Made by a program: the position numbers and the translations under genes. Under the pieces are notes generated by a model. It was given only the letters and a program-made list of their open reading frames with translations. It ran no database searches and was not told the DNA's origin. A stretch of DNA of 64,000 nucleotides from Lewinella cohaerens DSM 23179 (GTDB lineage Bacteria; Bacteroidota; Bacteroidia; Chitinophagales; Saprospiraceae): assembly GCF_000379805.1 (NCBI RefSeq), contig NZ_KB903598.1:176859-240858 (forward strand). The letters are read 5' to 3'. This document shows, piece by piece, positions 7,009-16,700 of this stretch. The number at the start of each line of letters is the position of its first letter. Positions within the stretch are counted from its first letter, which is position 1.

Positions 7009-9156
7009 TTACTTCAAAATTATTATTTTTTTGTTCACACTTTTGAGTGATTGTTGATCTGTGATCTCTAACCAATAAATACCGTTGTCAAAATCAGAGA
7101 CATTAAGCTGAGGTTGTAAGTTTTCGGATCGTATCAGCCTACCGTATGCGTCAAAAAAATTGTAGGTCAAACCTTCCAAACGTTCAACGTCAATTTTAAG
7201 CAATCCACTTGTTGGATTTGGGTAAATGGCGATTTCTATTTTAGAAATATCAGCCAGGTTAGTAATCAAATCTCCATCTTCGCAATCTTCGTCAATCCCA
7301 TTATTGGGTATTTCAATTCCATCAGGATTGATATCATTGTTTTCGTCATCACAGTCCAAGTTGTTATCTACAAAACCAGGCGGAATATCACAGGAGAAAA
7401 GTTCCGTATTGGGGTTTCCAAAACCATCCAAGTCGGCATCTGCATAATAAGGTAACATCGCCGGATTCTCTAAGATAGACATGCTGGCAGCAATTCCAAG
7501 ACTGGTATTATAATAAGAACCACTCCCTGTGTTTTCAAGTCGGGTCGCTTTGACCATATAAGTATAGTCTGTAAAAGGTTGAATACAAGGATCCACGAAA
7601 GTTGTTTGTTGTAAAAATTCTGATAGAATTTCCCAATCACCGTCATTTGTTTTTCGATAAACAAAGTATCCATTCTCTGCCTCAATACTTGCCTCCCAGC
7701 TAAGATGCATATCACCATCGGTAAAGGTGAGCAACAGGTTAGCTGCTGGTTTCATTGGATGTAATCTAAGGGTGGGATCCCCCATTAATGCAACATGTGT
7801 TGAGTGAGCACCAAAGCCTTGGTTGTAATTAAAACTCATAGCGTTCTGAGATTCCATAGCGCAAAAGCCAATATGCTTTCCCAATGCCATTCGGTACAGA
7901 TGCCAGACAGGTCTTCCTGCCCAGGCATTGGTTAGTACATCGCCGCTGGCAAGTGCTGATCTCAAAAAGTTGTTTTGGCTGTCCCAGTCTCCAAAATAAC
8001 TTCCAAAATTCATTGTAAATACGGTTTGAATATCTTTAGATGCCCAGAGGTTTGCCGTATTCCCAATGCCTCCTGCACTAGAATAAGAACCTGGGCCACA
8101 AGCATAAGAACAAAGGTATGCTGCGGTATCAAGTACTACGTCGTAATTGCCAGAAGAGACATTGTCTGCCCCAAACATAGGAACAAAGCTGCGCCAGCCA
8201 CTTTGACCAAACCCTTCGTCAAAAGAAGCAAAATTGTTCTCAATAATTGCTCTACGAGGGATGTCCTTATTCCCTATTCTGAATTCATGATTTTTATTGA
8301 GATAATTTCTGGTTAGTTCTATTTCGTCGTCTGTAAAAGCTGGAAGGTTGTGAAAATCTACTCTTCCTACTTCAATTTCAACGAGCCCTGGAATTGCAGT
8401 TTGATCAAATTTACCATCTCCGGGGATGTTTTTATTTTGATCTCTGGAGGGCGTTGTATTATTTACAAAACTATCCGTCCAGTTACCGTCCATTTCTGCA
8501 TAGTAAGTATCTGCTGACCAAGCACCCTGGTGATTAGTATGGCCGTCGTAAGCAGAATTTCCTGAATAAGGAACTGCAACTCGACCTAGTATGAGGAGTG
8601 CTTGAGAGTTGGTATAGTCATCATTGTACCAAGCCTGAATCAATGCTTTTACGTCTACGACTCCGAGAGACCTTGATACATTTATGGTGTCGACAAACCA
8701 CCCGTCCATCGTTAAATCCAATATTAATTGGTCTATCTCGATTTGTAAAGGAACAGCTAGCGTGTCATCAATGGCAATCAAGCATCTACCCCGATCATGT
8801 ATCGCCGGTATTTCTATGCCAGAATAAATCAAACCCATTCCGGGAACCTCACCTGGAGTTGTTTTATCTAATTGAAAGCCATATAGTTGGCCAGGAGTAA
8901 GTATTCCAACCGCATATTCATTGATTGTCCCATCAACATCTCCGATTAGATTAGTTGTAATGGTTGGGCCATACTCAAATTCGCTAATCTCATATTGAGA
9001 AGCTAAAGGATCAGAAATCCATCTCAGAACACTTTGGTTACTGGTGGGATCGAACTCAAGCCATACCGGCACTGATTTTGTTAAATCCGATTGCACTTGC
9101 GAGAAAGCGGAGGAAGAAATCATTAATAAAAAGCAAAAGGCGTAGATATCTTTCAT
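7009..9156 (-). CDS. T9SS-sorted gingipain (C25)-like secreted protein with MopE-type repeat
   Basis: The start at 9156 gives a clean signal peptide (MKDIYAFCFLLMISSSAFSQ) and 715 residues; an upstream in-frame ATG at 9192 would spoil it. The middle part has LLILGRVAVPYSG, a GHTNHQGAWSADTYY motif, FTMNFGSYFGDWDSQNN, AWAGRPVWHLYRMALGKHIG and HVALMGDPTLRLHP, a set I associate with gingipain-like caspase-fold proteins of Bacteroidota and Verrucomicrobia. The catalytic His/Cys pair is not assigned with certainty. Then come a fibronectin-like segment, a Cys/Asp-rich MopE-type calcium repeat (LDCDDENNDINPDG) and a T9SS sorting domain (YPNPTSG). It is likely a cell-surface protein; protease activity is inferred only. 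Confidence 0.75.
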   Translation of the reverse strand: MKDIYAFCFLLMISSSAFSQVQSDLTKSVPVWLEFDPTSNQSVLRWISDPLASQYEISEFEYGPTITTNLIGDVDGTINEYAVGILTPGQLYGFQLDKTTPGEVPGMGLIYSGIEIPAIHDRGRCLIAIDDTLAVPLQIEIDQLILDLTMDGWFVDTINVSRSLGVVDVKALIQAWYNDDYTNSQALLILGRVAVPYSGNSAYDGHTNHQGAWSADTYYAEMDGNWTDSFVNNTTPSRDQNKNIPGDGKFDQTAIPGLVEIEVGRVDFHNLPAFTDDEIELTRNYLNKNHEFRIGNKDIPRRAIIENNFASFDEGFGQSGWRSFVPMFGADNVSSGNYDVVLDTAAYLCSYACGPGSYSSAGGIGNTANLWASKDIQTVFTMNFGSYFGDWDSQNNFLRSALASGDVLTNAWAGRPVWHLYRMALGKHIGFCAMESQNAMSFNYNQGFGAHSTHVALMGDPTLRLHPMKPAANLLLTFTDGDMHLSWEASIEAENGYFVYRKTNDGDWEILSEFLQQTTFVDPCIQPFTDYTYMVKATRLENTGSGSYYNTSLGIAASMSILENPAMLPYYADADLDGFGNPNTELFSCDIPPGFVDNNLDCDDENNDINPDGIEIPNNGIDEDCEDGDLITNLADISKIEIAIYPNPTSGLLKIDVERLEGLTYNFFDAYGRLIRSENLQPQLNVSDFDNGIYWLEITDQQSLKSVNKKIIILK

Positions 9157-9190
9157 GTTCAAATATGATATTCGCTTAACTTGTAAATAC

Positions 9191-9226
9191 AAGTAAGCGC
9201 TTGTTGGGAGATTTCATTTGGTAAAA
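9191..9226. repeat. Partial copy of a MITE end (AGCGCTTGTTGGG family)
   Basis: GCGCTTGTTGGGAGATTTC followed by ATTTGGTAAAA matches the right end of the element at 37531-37737 read in reverse, over about 34 bases with a few mismatches. The other end was not found, so it looks like a fragment. Confidence 0.45.
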
Positions 9227-9340
9227 ACAAATACCCCAAGTTTAAGAAAAGAGATGCATATACGAGTACCTTTATTTAGGTGATGAACAGCGCTGAAAAC
9301 CAACTAGCGACCAAATTTCCTGCATTTGGTGTGGTGTCGA

Positions 9341-10987
9341 TTAGTACAAGAATATTTTGCTTGAATATTGCTCGTTAATTCTAACCACATAAATATTCGG
9401 TCCTAAATGATCACAATTGATATCAACCCTTTCTGTGGCGTCGTAGGATTCCGATAAAACCAACTGGCCATTGACGGTATAGATAGTGACATTTTCAATT
9501 TTGTTTGACCCAATTCCAGACACTGTTAAGCTATTATTCTTCGTATTTAGAATAAATCTTTCTGCTTCTTGAGTTAAAGTCGAAACCGAAGTTGAAATTG
9601 AGGAGCGTTGAACGATTGAGAAAATCCCCTGTGATGGAATTTCTATCGACAGTGGTTCAACACCTGAAATGGTGTCAAGTGGGCTTTTTGACCAATATAC
9701 GCTGGGTTCTTGCTTGCCATCGCCCAGGGAATGAATGGTCTGGTAGGTGCCTGGTGGTAACCCCTCAATTTGTACTGTCCCTGAAGCTGATGCATCAATA
9801 TTGAGCAAAAGATTTCCATCAGGGTTGATGAAAACAACTGGATCAAAACTTGCAGAATCCGAGCTTGCAGAATAGCGAATAGCACCGGGCTCAATCAGTT
9901 TGAAATAATGCCTGAAGTACTTTGTTGGGCGCTGTAAGTCTAAGGAATAGTTGTTGTTTCCATTGTCTACGATTTGCAATAGGCCGGTGTTCCAGTTGTT
10001 TCCCACTGCACCAAATGAGCCTTTAAATTCATAGGAAGAGATATTGGCAAGTTTTAAACAATCATGTAGATAACTAAAGGTGTTTCCATTTGCCCACCAT
10101 TCTAGCATGGAAGTTTTTACCCCACTTGCAGCCGCATTGTCTGCAATCTGAATGAGGTTGGCTTCGGTTCTGCCAGCATAAGCATGAAAGGAGTACTCAT
10201 TCCAATAGCTTGAAATACCAGGGACGGCTGTGAAATCGGGATAATAATTAAGCGTACCGTTTAAATTGGTATTGGAGCAGGCTATAAAGTGCGGGGTGTA
10301 CCCAATGCTATTCAGTCGATTGCCAGTTGCAACCAAGCACTCACCTACCAAGGTGCCATTACCAAAGCTTGCAACATTAGGCTCAAGAATTACTTCAACA
10401 GCATTGGGGACAATACCATAAGTGCTGTCCATGTGTAGAAATATGGCTTCTATAAATTCAGCATATTCTTCGGGTTCTTGATGTATGACCGGACCTCCAT
10501 TTCCACCATTCAATTGACCAGTAAAGGCAACATAGCAGAGGTTAATGTATAGGTCGGAATTGTTTTGAATCAACCTTTCACGTATGGGGATTAGGATGTT
10601 CTCAATTTTCTCATCTAATTCGGTGAAATGAAAGCCTGACCAATCAATGCTATCTGGATCGTCATTGTCATTGATCGTAGCATAGCGCAAATTTCGCCAT
10701 GTGTCATAATCAATTATGCTATCGATATACATTTGGTAATTATTAGCATTGTTTTCACTGCCAGATCGGACCTCTAACCGCAATCTGTTTATGCCCAGTG
10801 AATCAACGGCTAAATCGACCAAGTCATCAATGATGTAGTCTTCAAGTCCGGCAGGTAGAAAAGTTCCGTTTTCCCAACGGTCAATCGTTTGATAGGATTG
10901 ATTGAGATCAATAGTAACAACCTGAGCAATAAGGTTATGAGCGGTTAAGAATAGAATTCCTAGGCACAGTTTATTGAACTGATTCAT
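9341..10987 (-). CDS. Secreted GH30-like glycoside hydrolase with T9SS sorting domain
   Basis: 548 residues. A signal peptide (about 1-22) is followed by QTIDRWENGTF, the N-terminal pattern of clan GH-A enzymes of the GH30 type. A plausible acid/base Glu is E202 in VILEPNVAS and the nucleophile E296 in TSMLEWWANG, 94 residues apart in the expected order. A beta-sandwich domain follows (about 375-460) and then a T9SS-type sorting domain ending VVRINEQYSSKIFLY. The enzyme probably acts on extracellular polysaccharide next to the alginate lyase encoded upstream on the same strand. The family (GH30 versus GH39-like) and the substrate are inferred. Confidence 0.75.
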   Translation of the reverse strand: MNQFNKLCLGILFLTAHNLIAQVVTIDLNQSYQTIDRWENGTFLPAGLEDYIIDDLVDLAVDSLGINRLRLEVRSGSENNANNYQMYIDSIIDYDTWRNLRYATINDNDDPDSIDWSGFHFTELDEKIENILIPIRERLIQNNSDLYINLCYVAFTGQLNGGNGGPVIHQEPEEYAEFIEAIFLHMDSTYGIVPNAVEVILEPNVASFGNGTLVGECLVATGNRLNSIGYTPHFIACSNTNLNGTLNYYPDFTAVPGISSYWNEYSFHAYAGRTEANLIQIADNAAASGVKTSMLEWWANGNTFSYLHDCLKLANISSYEFKGSFGAVGNNWNTGLLQIVDNGNNNYSLDLQRPTKYFRHYFKLIEPGAIRYSASSDSASFDPVVFINPDGNLLLNIDASASGTVQIEGLPPGTYQTIHSLGDGKQEPSVYWSKSPLDTISGVEPLSIEIPSQGIFSIVQRSSISTSVSTLTQEAERFILNTKNNSLTVSGIGSNKIENVTIYTVNGQLVLSESYDATERVDINCDHLGPNIYVVRINEQYSSKIFLY

Positions 10988-11048
10988 TGTTTATATTTAC
11001 TACTGGATTAGGCTTACAGAGCGCCGACTTCAGTCGTTTGATAAATTA

Positions 11049-11073
11049 ACCCACCCATTGGAAATGGGTGGGT
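11049..11073. terminator. Hairpin downstream of the alginate lyase gene
   Basis: ACCCACCCATT pairs perfectly with AATGGGTGGGT around a three-base loop, just past the stop codon of the minus-strand lyase. On the minus strand it is followed by TTAATTT, a weak T tract. It is a probable terminator. Confidence 0.5.
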
Positions 11074-11079
11074 ACTTAG

Positions 11080-12168
11080 TTAATCATTTTTAGTGAAATA
11101 GCCTTCATTGGATACGGCCGCATCACTTACAGATATACTGGCTGTTTTAAACCAAACTTCAGCATAATTTCCATCTGCATATTGTTTTTGAACATCACCA
11201 CCATGTGTTTCAGCACCAGAACACCAGTTTCTATTTACTTCGGGAGATTTTCCATTGGTTTGATTGTAACAACCTAACTTAAAGAAAAGCCCCTCACCGG
11301 TATAAGCATTTTCGCGCTCCACTCCATCTTGACCAATGGGGACAAATAAACCTTGTGTTTGTGCAGGAATATCAGCAGTTGTTGTGTATTCAGATACAAC
11401 TAGGTTTTTTGTAAAGGTTTTGGTCTCATGCCCTTCACTTGTAAATGTTAAGCTCATAATGCCATCCTTAACTTCGATTTCATAACTCAACTCTTCCCCT
11501 AATTCAATGCCATCTTCAGGTTCTTCCGGGTAGGTATTTGCTTCTGTACCAACGACAGAAAAGTCATAACCCCAAACAGCTGTAGAATAGTCCCATCTTC
11601 CAGAATTGTCATCACCAGCTGTATTGATTTCATAATGCCAAAAAACAGAACCTTTGGTATGGCCAGGGAATTTCTTATAAAAGATTTTAAGCGGTTCATT
11701 TTCATGCCCATCGGCACTGTGAATCTGGCCAATGACTACAGCGTAGGAGGCGGCTACCCGAGCATCGCCTGTAGCGGACACATTCATTACTTTGAGCGTT
11801 GCTGCCAACTTATCATTGGCAGTTGCAGGGTACCATTTTTTTGCTTGCGCCAATTCTGTTCTTGTATTATTTGAAGTGCCATGAGTATCCCCAGCATTGG
11901 GGGCTTTATAAACTACCCAGTCGTTTTCACCATCATTTGCAGTATAAAAGAAATCTTTATGCTCAAAATTATTGGCAAAACCAGCATTTGAACCGTCACC
12001 TAGGATTAATTTCCAGTGGTCAAAAAATGGAATAACGTCACTTGCGTAAACGGTTTTTTGAACTTCTTCTTCACTGGTTTCATTAGCAGTATTGGAGCAG
12101 CTATTTAGTACTGAGAAAATACTAAAAACCAAGAGCGTTAATAAAGAGCTGGCAAATATTTTATTCAT
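11080..12168 (-). CDS. Polysaccharide lyase family 7 (alginate lyase) lipoprotein
   Basis: 362 residues. The signal ends in a lipobox LNSC with Cys24, so it is probably anchored to the outer membrane. All three PL7 signatures are visible: RTEL at 103-106, QIH at 148-150 and FFKLGCYNQ at 295-303. PL7 enzymes cleave alginate by beta-elimination with His and Tyr in the last two motifs; the QIH rather than QVH form is usually linked to activity on guluronate-containing blocks. Residues 25-40 form an acidic linker. No SusC/SusD pair accompanies it, so this is not a classical polysaccharide utilisation locus. Confidence 0.92.
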   Translation of the reverse strand: MNKIFASSLLTLLVFSIFSVLNSCSNTANETSEEEVQKTVYASDVIPFFDHWKLILGDGSNAGFANNFEHKDFFYTANDGENDWVVYKAPNAGDTHGTSNNTRTELAQAKKWYPATANDKLAATLKVMNVSATGDARVAASYAVVIGQIHSADGHENEPLKIFYKKFPGHTKGSVFWHYEINTAGDDNSGRWDYSTAVWGYDFSVVGTEANTYPEEPEDGIELGEELSYEIEVKDGIMSLTFTSEGHETKTFTKNLVVSEYTTTADIPAQTQGLFVPIGQDGVERENAYTGEGLFFKLGCYNQTNGKSPEVNRNWCSGAETHGGDVQKQYADGNYAEVWFKTASISVSDAAVSNEGYFTKND

Positions 12169-12498
12169 TTTTTTGTTTTTTTTGAAATCAAAATTATTTT
12201 TTGTTTTCGTGCTGTCCCTAAGTGAAACCCTAGCCCAAGATAAATATTATTCTGATTTTTCTTGATGGCTCAACAACTATGCCCTATGTAGAAGTGCTGA
12301 GCGGGTTCAGTCGTTTATGATTTGCTCGGACGCATACTGGCTTCGTGTCTACCTACCGAAAAGGCGGCAAAAGAAATCGCATTAATGAACCACTTTATAC
12401 TAGGCCTTTATACCGACTTTTTAGTCATTGACTGGTCCTTACCCTAATTGATTTTGTGCTTTTTTCTATTTCTACATCTCTTCATAGAGATTCGAATC
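12169..12498. other. Gene-free interval
   Basis: 330 bases between the alginate lyase and the next minus-strand gene. It is T-rich near the lyase start. A 50-codon open stretch on the plus strand (about 12308-12450, ending in the codons for DWSLP) has no start codon and matches nothing I recognise. No promoter box of the CGAACA type was found. Confidence 0.5.
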
Positions 12499-13317
12499 CT
12501 ATTCATCAGAAATTGTCACAACCCACTTTGATTCTCCTTGCTCTACAATTTGAAATTTCCAATTATTATCATTTTTACTACAGAAATGTTCAATCCAAGT
12601 AACATAATAAGTTTCAAGGTCATCTTTTGTCACACCCTGAATGATTCCATTTTTATCCATTCCCAAACCCGGGCCATATAAATCAAACCATTCTATCCAG
12701 TACCTGCCTATTATGCATTTGATTTTGTTCGGTTCGTCTTCCAATACTTCAAAATATCCACCTTTATGTCCTTCCTGTCCAGATTTCATGAATTCTAACA
12801 AGTCATTAGGTTTAGATGGCCAATTATTAGGGCTCCAATTATAGTATTCAATCATTTCCAAAACAATTTCTTTGGGGGTTTTACCTTGTTTTTTCCCTGA
12901 ATGAAAAATGAAAATAAATTTCCCAAAATACGATCTGCTCATATTGTTGAATAAATATTCATCACTATGTATTTTCCATTTGCTTATTGGAATAATTTGT
13001 TCTTTCCCAGTCAATACAAGTTTACGATTGTCTGTGTCTTGCCTTTCCCAAATATCATCCTTAAGAAATTTATATTCTAAAGTTTTTTCTGTAATAGAAT
13101 CAGGGAATTCAATAGTCAAGGTATAAATCCCATCGCCATCAATATCATGCATTGTTGAGTTTTCACTCCATGAAAGTGGTTGGAGTCCACCCCTTACTCC
13201 AACGTGTTTCACGGATTCTTCATTTGTCAAATCCACCTGGAACGTAATTTGGTTTTGAGCATGTAAGTTTCCAATAAAGATTGAAAAGAGAATTATAGTA
13301 AGTTTAGTGTTTTTCAT
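12499..13317 (-). CDS. Unrecognised secreted protein with carbohydrate-binding-like N-terminal domain
   Basis: 272 residues. A signal peptide (MKNTKLTIILFSIFIGNLHAQ) is followed at about 22-110 by a beta domain like starch-binding/CBM48-type modules in outline (FQVDLTNEESVKHVGVRGGLQPLSW, DGDGIYTLTIEFP, LEYKFLKDD). The C-terminal 140 residues are rich in Trp, Gly and Lys (KEIVLEMIEYYNWSPNNW, IGRYWIEWFDLYGPG) and match no family I know. There is no T9SS sorting domain, so it is likely periplasmic. Its A/T-rich codon use differs from the flanking genes, which may indicate transfer. Confidence 0.65.
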   Translation of the reverse strand: MKNTKLTIILFSIFIGNLHAQNQITFQVDLTNEESVKHVGVRGGLQPLSWSENSTMHDIDGDGIYTLTIEFPDSITEKTLEYKFLKDDIWERQDTDNRKLVLTGKEQIIPISKWKIHSDEYLFNNMSRSYFGKFIFIFHSGKKQGKTPKEIVLEMIEYYNWSPNNWPSKPNDLLEFMKSGQEGHKGGYFEVLEDEPNKIKCIIGRYWIEWFDLYGPGLGMDKNGIIQGVTKDDLETYYVTWIEHFCSKNDNNWKFQIVEQGESKWVVTISDE

Positions 13318-13762
13318 CTCATCATGATTTTGATTTTGATTGATGTTGACTAACTCGTTGATTGTCAGTTGCTAAATTTAGCATTATTTTCTTGCTTTAG
13401 GGCTTGCTCTCCTGATTCAATATGGACTTTCTCAGGTTTTACCAACTAGTTTTTTGTGAGGGGGACAAATATGGCCGCTTTTTTATTCGATTTTGCAGGC
13501 CTTTACCCCAAAGATCCAATCCGCGAACCGAACAGGTGAGCGCGGTAAGCGGAGCGCGCAGGGACTAAGGATGGGAGGACTGCAAGGACGGACAGCCTGA
13601 CGCCACCGCAGGTAGGCGGAGGCCCATAATGGTTCGATGGTTTACCTGGTTCAACTTCCTGATTTTCGTATTACCTTTGGTATAAGCCAATAGATGAGTC
13701 TGATGGAACGAACAAAGTCCGCTAAATCAGGTTTCATAATGGTTAAATAATCAACCCCGACA
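13318..13762. other. Gene-free interval with GC-rich block
   Basis: 445 bases. The first part is A/T rich. A GC-rich block at about 13500-13632 (CGCGAACCGAACAGG...GGAGGCCCATAATGG) stands out from its surroundings and reads like a decayed intergenic repeat rather than coding sequence. The CGAACA inside it (about 13517) is not followed by GTT at the right spacing, so it is not a member of the promoter set. Confidence 0.45.
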
Positions 13763-16700
13763 TTGTTGAATAACGGAATTAAACGGATTTTAAAGGTGGC
13801 AGTAGGGCTCTTGCTGAGCCTGGTGTTTTTGCTGTTGCTCTTGATAGCGGCCTTGTATACGGAACCTGTGCAAAATTGGGTGACGAAGCAGGCTGATTCG
13901 TACCTGGAGCAAACCTTGAAAACGGAAGTAGGTATTGGTAGCTTTGGCTTGGGTATCCCCAAATATTTACAGTTGCAGGATGTTTATATCAACACCCCAA
14001 ATGGAGACCGCCTTGCCCGCCTGGGATACCTGAAGGTGGACCTGGATATGTGGGCCTTGCTGCGCCAAGAGATAAGCATAGGCGAAGTGGTGCTGGAAGA
14101 CGTGTACGCCAGGATAATCACCACCGATAGTAGTAGCAATTTTCAATTTATCATTGATGCCTTCGCGCCTGCCGATACTACGACCATAACGCCTGTGGCT
14201 GACCCTGTTGCTCCTTCGGCCTGGACGTTTAATTTAGAACAAACAACACTGGGGCTTAATGATATTGACCTCTACTACCAGGATGACCCTGGTGGCTTGT
14301 TGGTTGATTGGCAACTGGGAAAGGGTGTGGTCGTTGCTGATGATGTGATTGATATCGAAAAGCAGTCTTTCCTGTTTGAACGACTTTTTCTCCAAAAAGC
14401 AGATATTAAAGTGGCATTAGGCCCAACTGATGCTTCGCCTGTTGATACGACGGCAACAAGGGCAGCCATTGTTGCAGCTTGCCAGAATTTACTGCTGGAG
14501 GAGGTGAACTTTAGCTTGACGATGGATAGCCTGGAAGTGCAGTCGGCTTTTACTGTTTTACAGGTGGAAAAACTTCGAACTACCCTAGGGGAAACAACGG
14601 TAGCCTCTTTTGCTGATTTGAACTTGCAAGGGGCGAACCTAAAATACGATACCCCGATTGCACCTACAGAAGATGGTTTTGATCTTAATCATATTGCCAT
14701 TAATGCCATCAATGGCGAGCTTTCGGATTTCGATTTTTCAGGGACTCAATTGGTGGCTGAAATTATTGAGTTTCAGGCTAAAGATCAAGGTGGTTTGCAG
14801 CTCAATCAACTGAGTGGTGATTTAGCTTATGATTCCACTGCTTTGGTTGTAGATAATTTGGTGCTGAATACGGAGGGGAGTAGTCTTGATGCAAAAAAAA
14901 TCCGTTATGGTTTTCCGGCAGACAGCCTTAGTAATGACTTGGATCTTACTTTGGACGCACAGGGCGGCCTAGCGATCAGTGAATTGTTATTGTTGCTTCC
15001 TGCTAGTCTTACTTCGCCTTGGCTGCGAGACTATCCGGGGAGTAGCGTTGATTTTTTGGCTCATTTATCCAGCGAGGGTGAGCAGCTTGATATCCGTCAG
15101 CTGCAGGTTAAGGCACCTGGTGTAGATGTGCGAGCAAAAGGGGAAGTTTACCAGCCACTGAACCCTGATAAAATAGGAGGGAGGTTGGTATTGGATCGTT
15201 TTCAGGTACAGCCGGGAAAAGTAAAAGTACTCTTACCACCTGATTTGTTGCCCGATTATATTGAGTGGCCCCGGCTTATTAGTGCACAAGGGCAGCTAAG
15301 CTATTTAAACCAAAACCTATCATTGAATTTACAGGCCCGAGAGGAACGTTCAATGAGCCAATTTTGGACGCAGTTTTTGGTGAAGGGGGAAATCCTGAAG
15401 GCCGATGATTATAAAAAGGCAACATTTGATGTAGCAATGGATACCCTGTTTGTGACCCAACAAAGTATCCTGGCCTATCTGCCCCCCAAGGCATTACCTG
15501 AAGGTTATCAAATTCCAGATTATCTAGAAGCGACGGGCTCCCTCAGTGGGCCCATTGATGATTTGAACGTTGACTTTCAGCTTTCCCTTCCCGGGAGAAC
15601 ATCCTACCTTAAAATGGGAGGGAGCTTGCGAGAAATACTGAAGCCGGAGTCGCTTGCGCTGGATATAAAGGTAAATGACCTGAAGGTAGCAATGACTGAT
15701 GTTTTGCCATTATTGCCTGATAGCTTGCTGCCGGCTTATTTGAATACGCCTGACCTTCGGATAGAAAACGCTACAATAAAAGGCAAACTGGATGACCTCG
15801 CATTTGATTTACCTATCCAAACGAGTAATGGTAATGGTCGTATTAGTGGGGTTTATCATCCAGAGGATTTTTCGCTTGACCTTGATTTGTTTGATGCGGA
15901 ATTGGCTGGTTTTTTTAAAGGGGCGATGTATGACACTATTGCTAGTCTAGCATTGCAGCCCTTACGGATGGAAATACAAGCAACAGGAAGTTTAGAACCC
16001 ATTTTGACGGCCAGTATCCATACCCGTCTGACGGAAGAAGAGCGTGGCCAGTTGTTGGATCTTAATGCAGCAATTGAGGAGGAAGACTACCGTGCGCAGC
16101 TCGTTTTTTCTCACCCTTATTTACGGGGAACCGGGCAAGGAAGCTACCAAATGCAGGATAGTGTTGCTACAGTGAGTGCAAATCTTGATCTTGAAAAAGT
16201 TGACCTCAATTTCTGGCAGCTTAGCGATCGACCGCTACTGGGGTCGGGAAAATTGGAAGTCAATAGTACGGGCCTGGAGGCCGATCAATTGGATGGGCGG
16301 ATTTATTTGGACAACATCCTCCTGCGTGGTGAAGGGGCTGCCGCTTACATTGACAGTATGCTTATTTTGGCAAAACTGGATCAGGGAAACAATCTGGTGA
16401 GCATCAATAGTGATGTGTTGGAGGGTAGGCTGAGTGGCTTTTTTGATCCCGTAGAAGTGGTACCGGAACTTATCCGGTTTTTGCAATCCTATCTGGACGA
16501 AGACCCTTTTGAAGGGGACCCCGTTGTCAATGGCCGCAATTTTGATTTGGAAATAGATTTGACCAATCCGCGGCCTTTCGTTTCGGGCATAATACCAGGG
16601 TTGACCGAGCTTTCGCCTTTTAACTTTAGTCTGAATTATCGAGATAAAACGCCGGCGTTGTTGTTTGATTTGCAACTAGAGCAGCTGAATTACAGTGGTA

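Noticed and set aside
12480..12500. GATTCGAATCC string resembling a tRNA T-arm
   Set aside because: No acceptor, D or anticodon stems can be formed around it.
13505..13535. CGAACA within the GC-rich block before tamB as a regulon promoter
   Set aside because: There is no GTT at the required spacing and the start codon is about 250 bases away.
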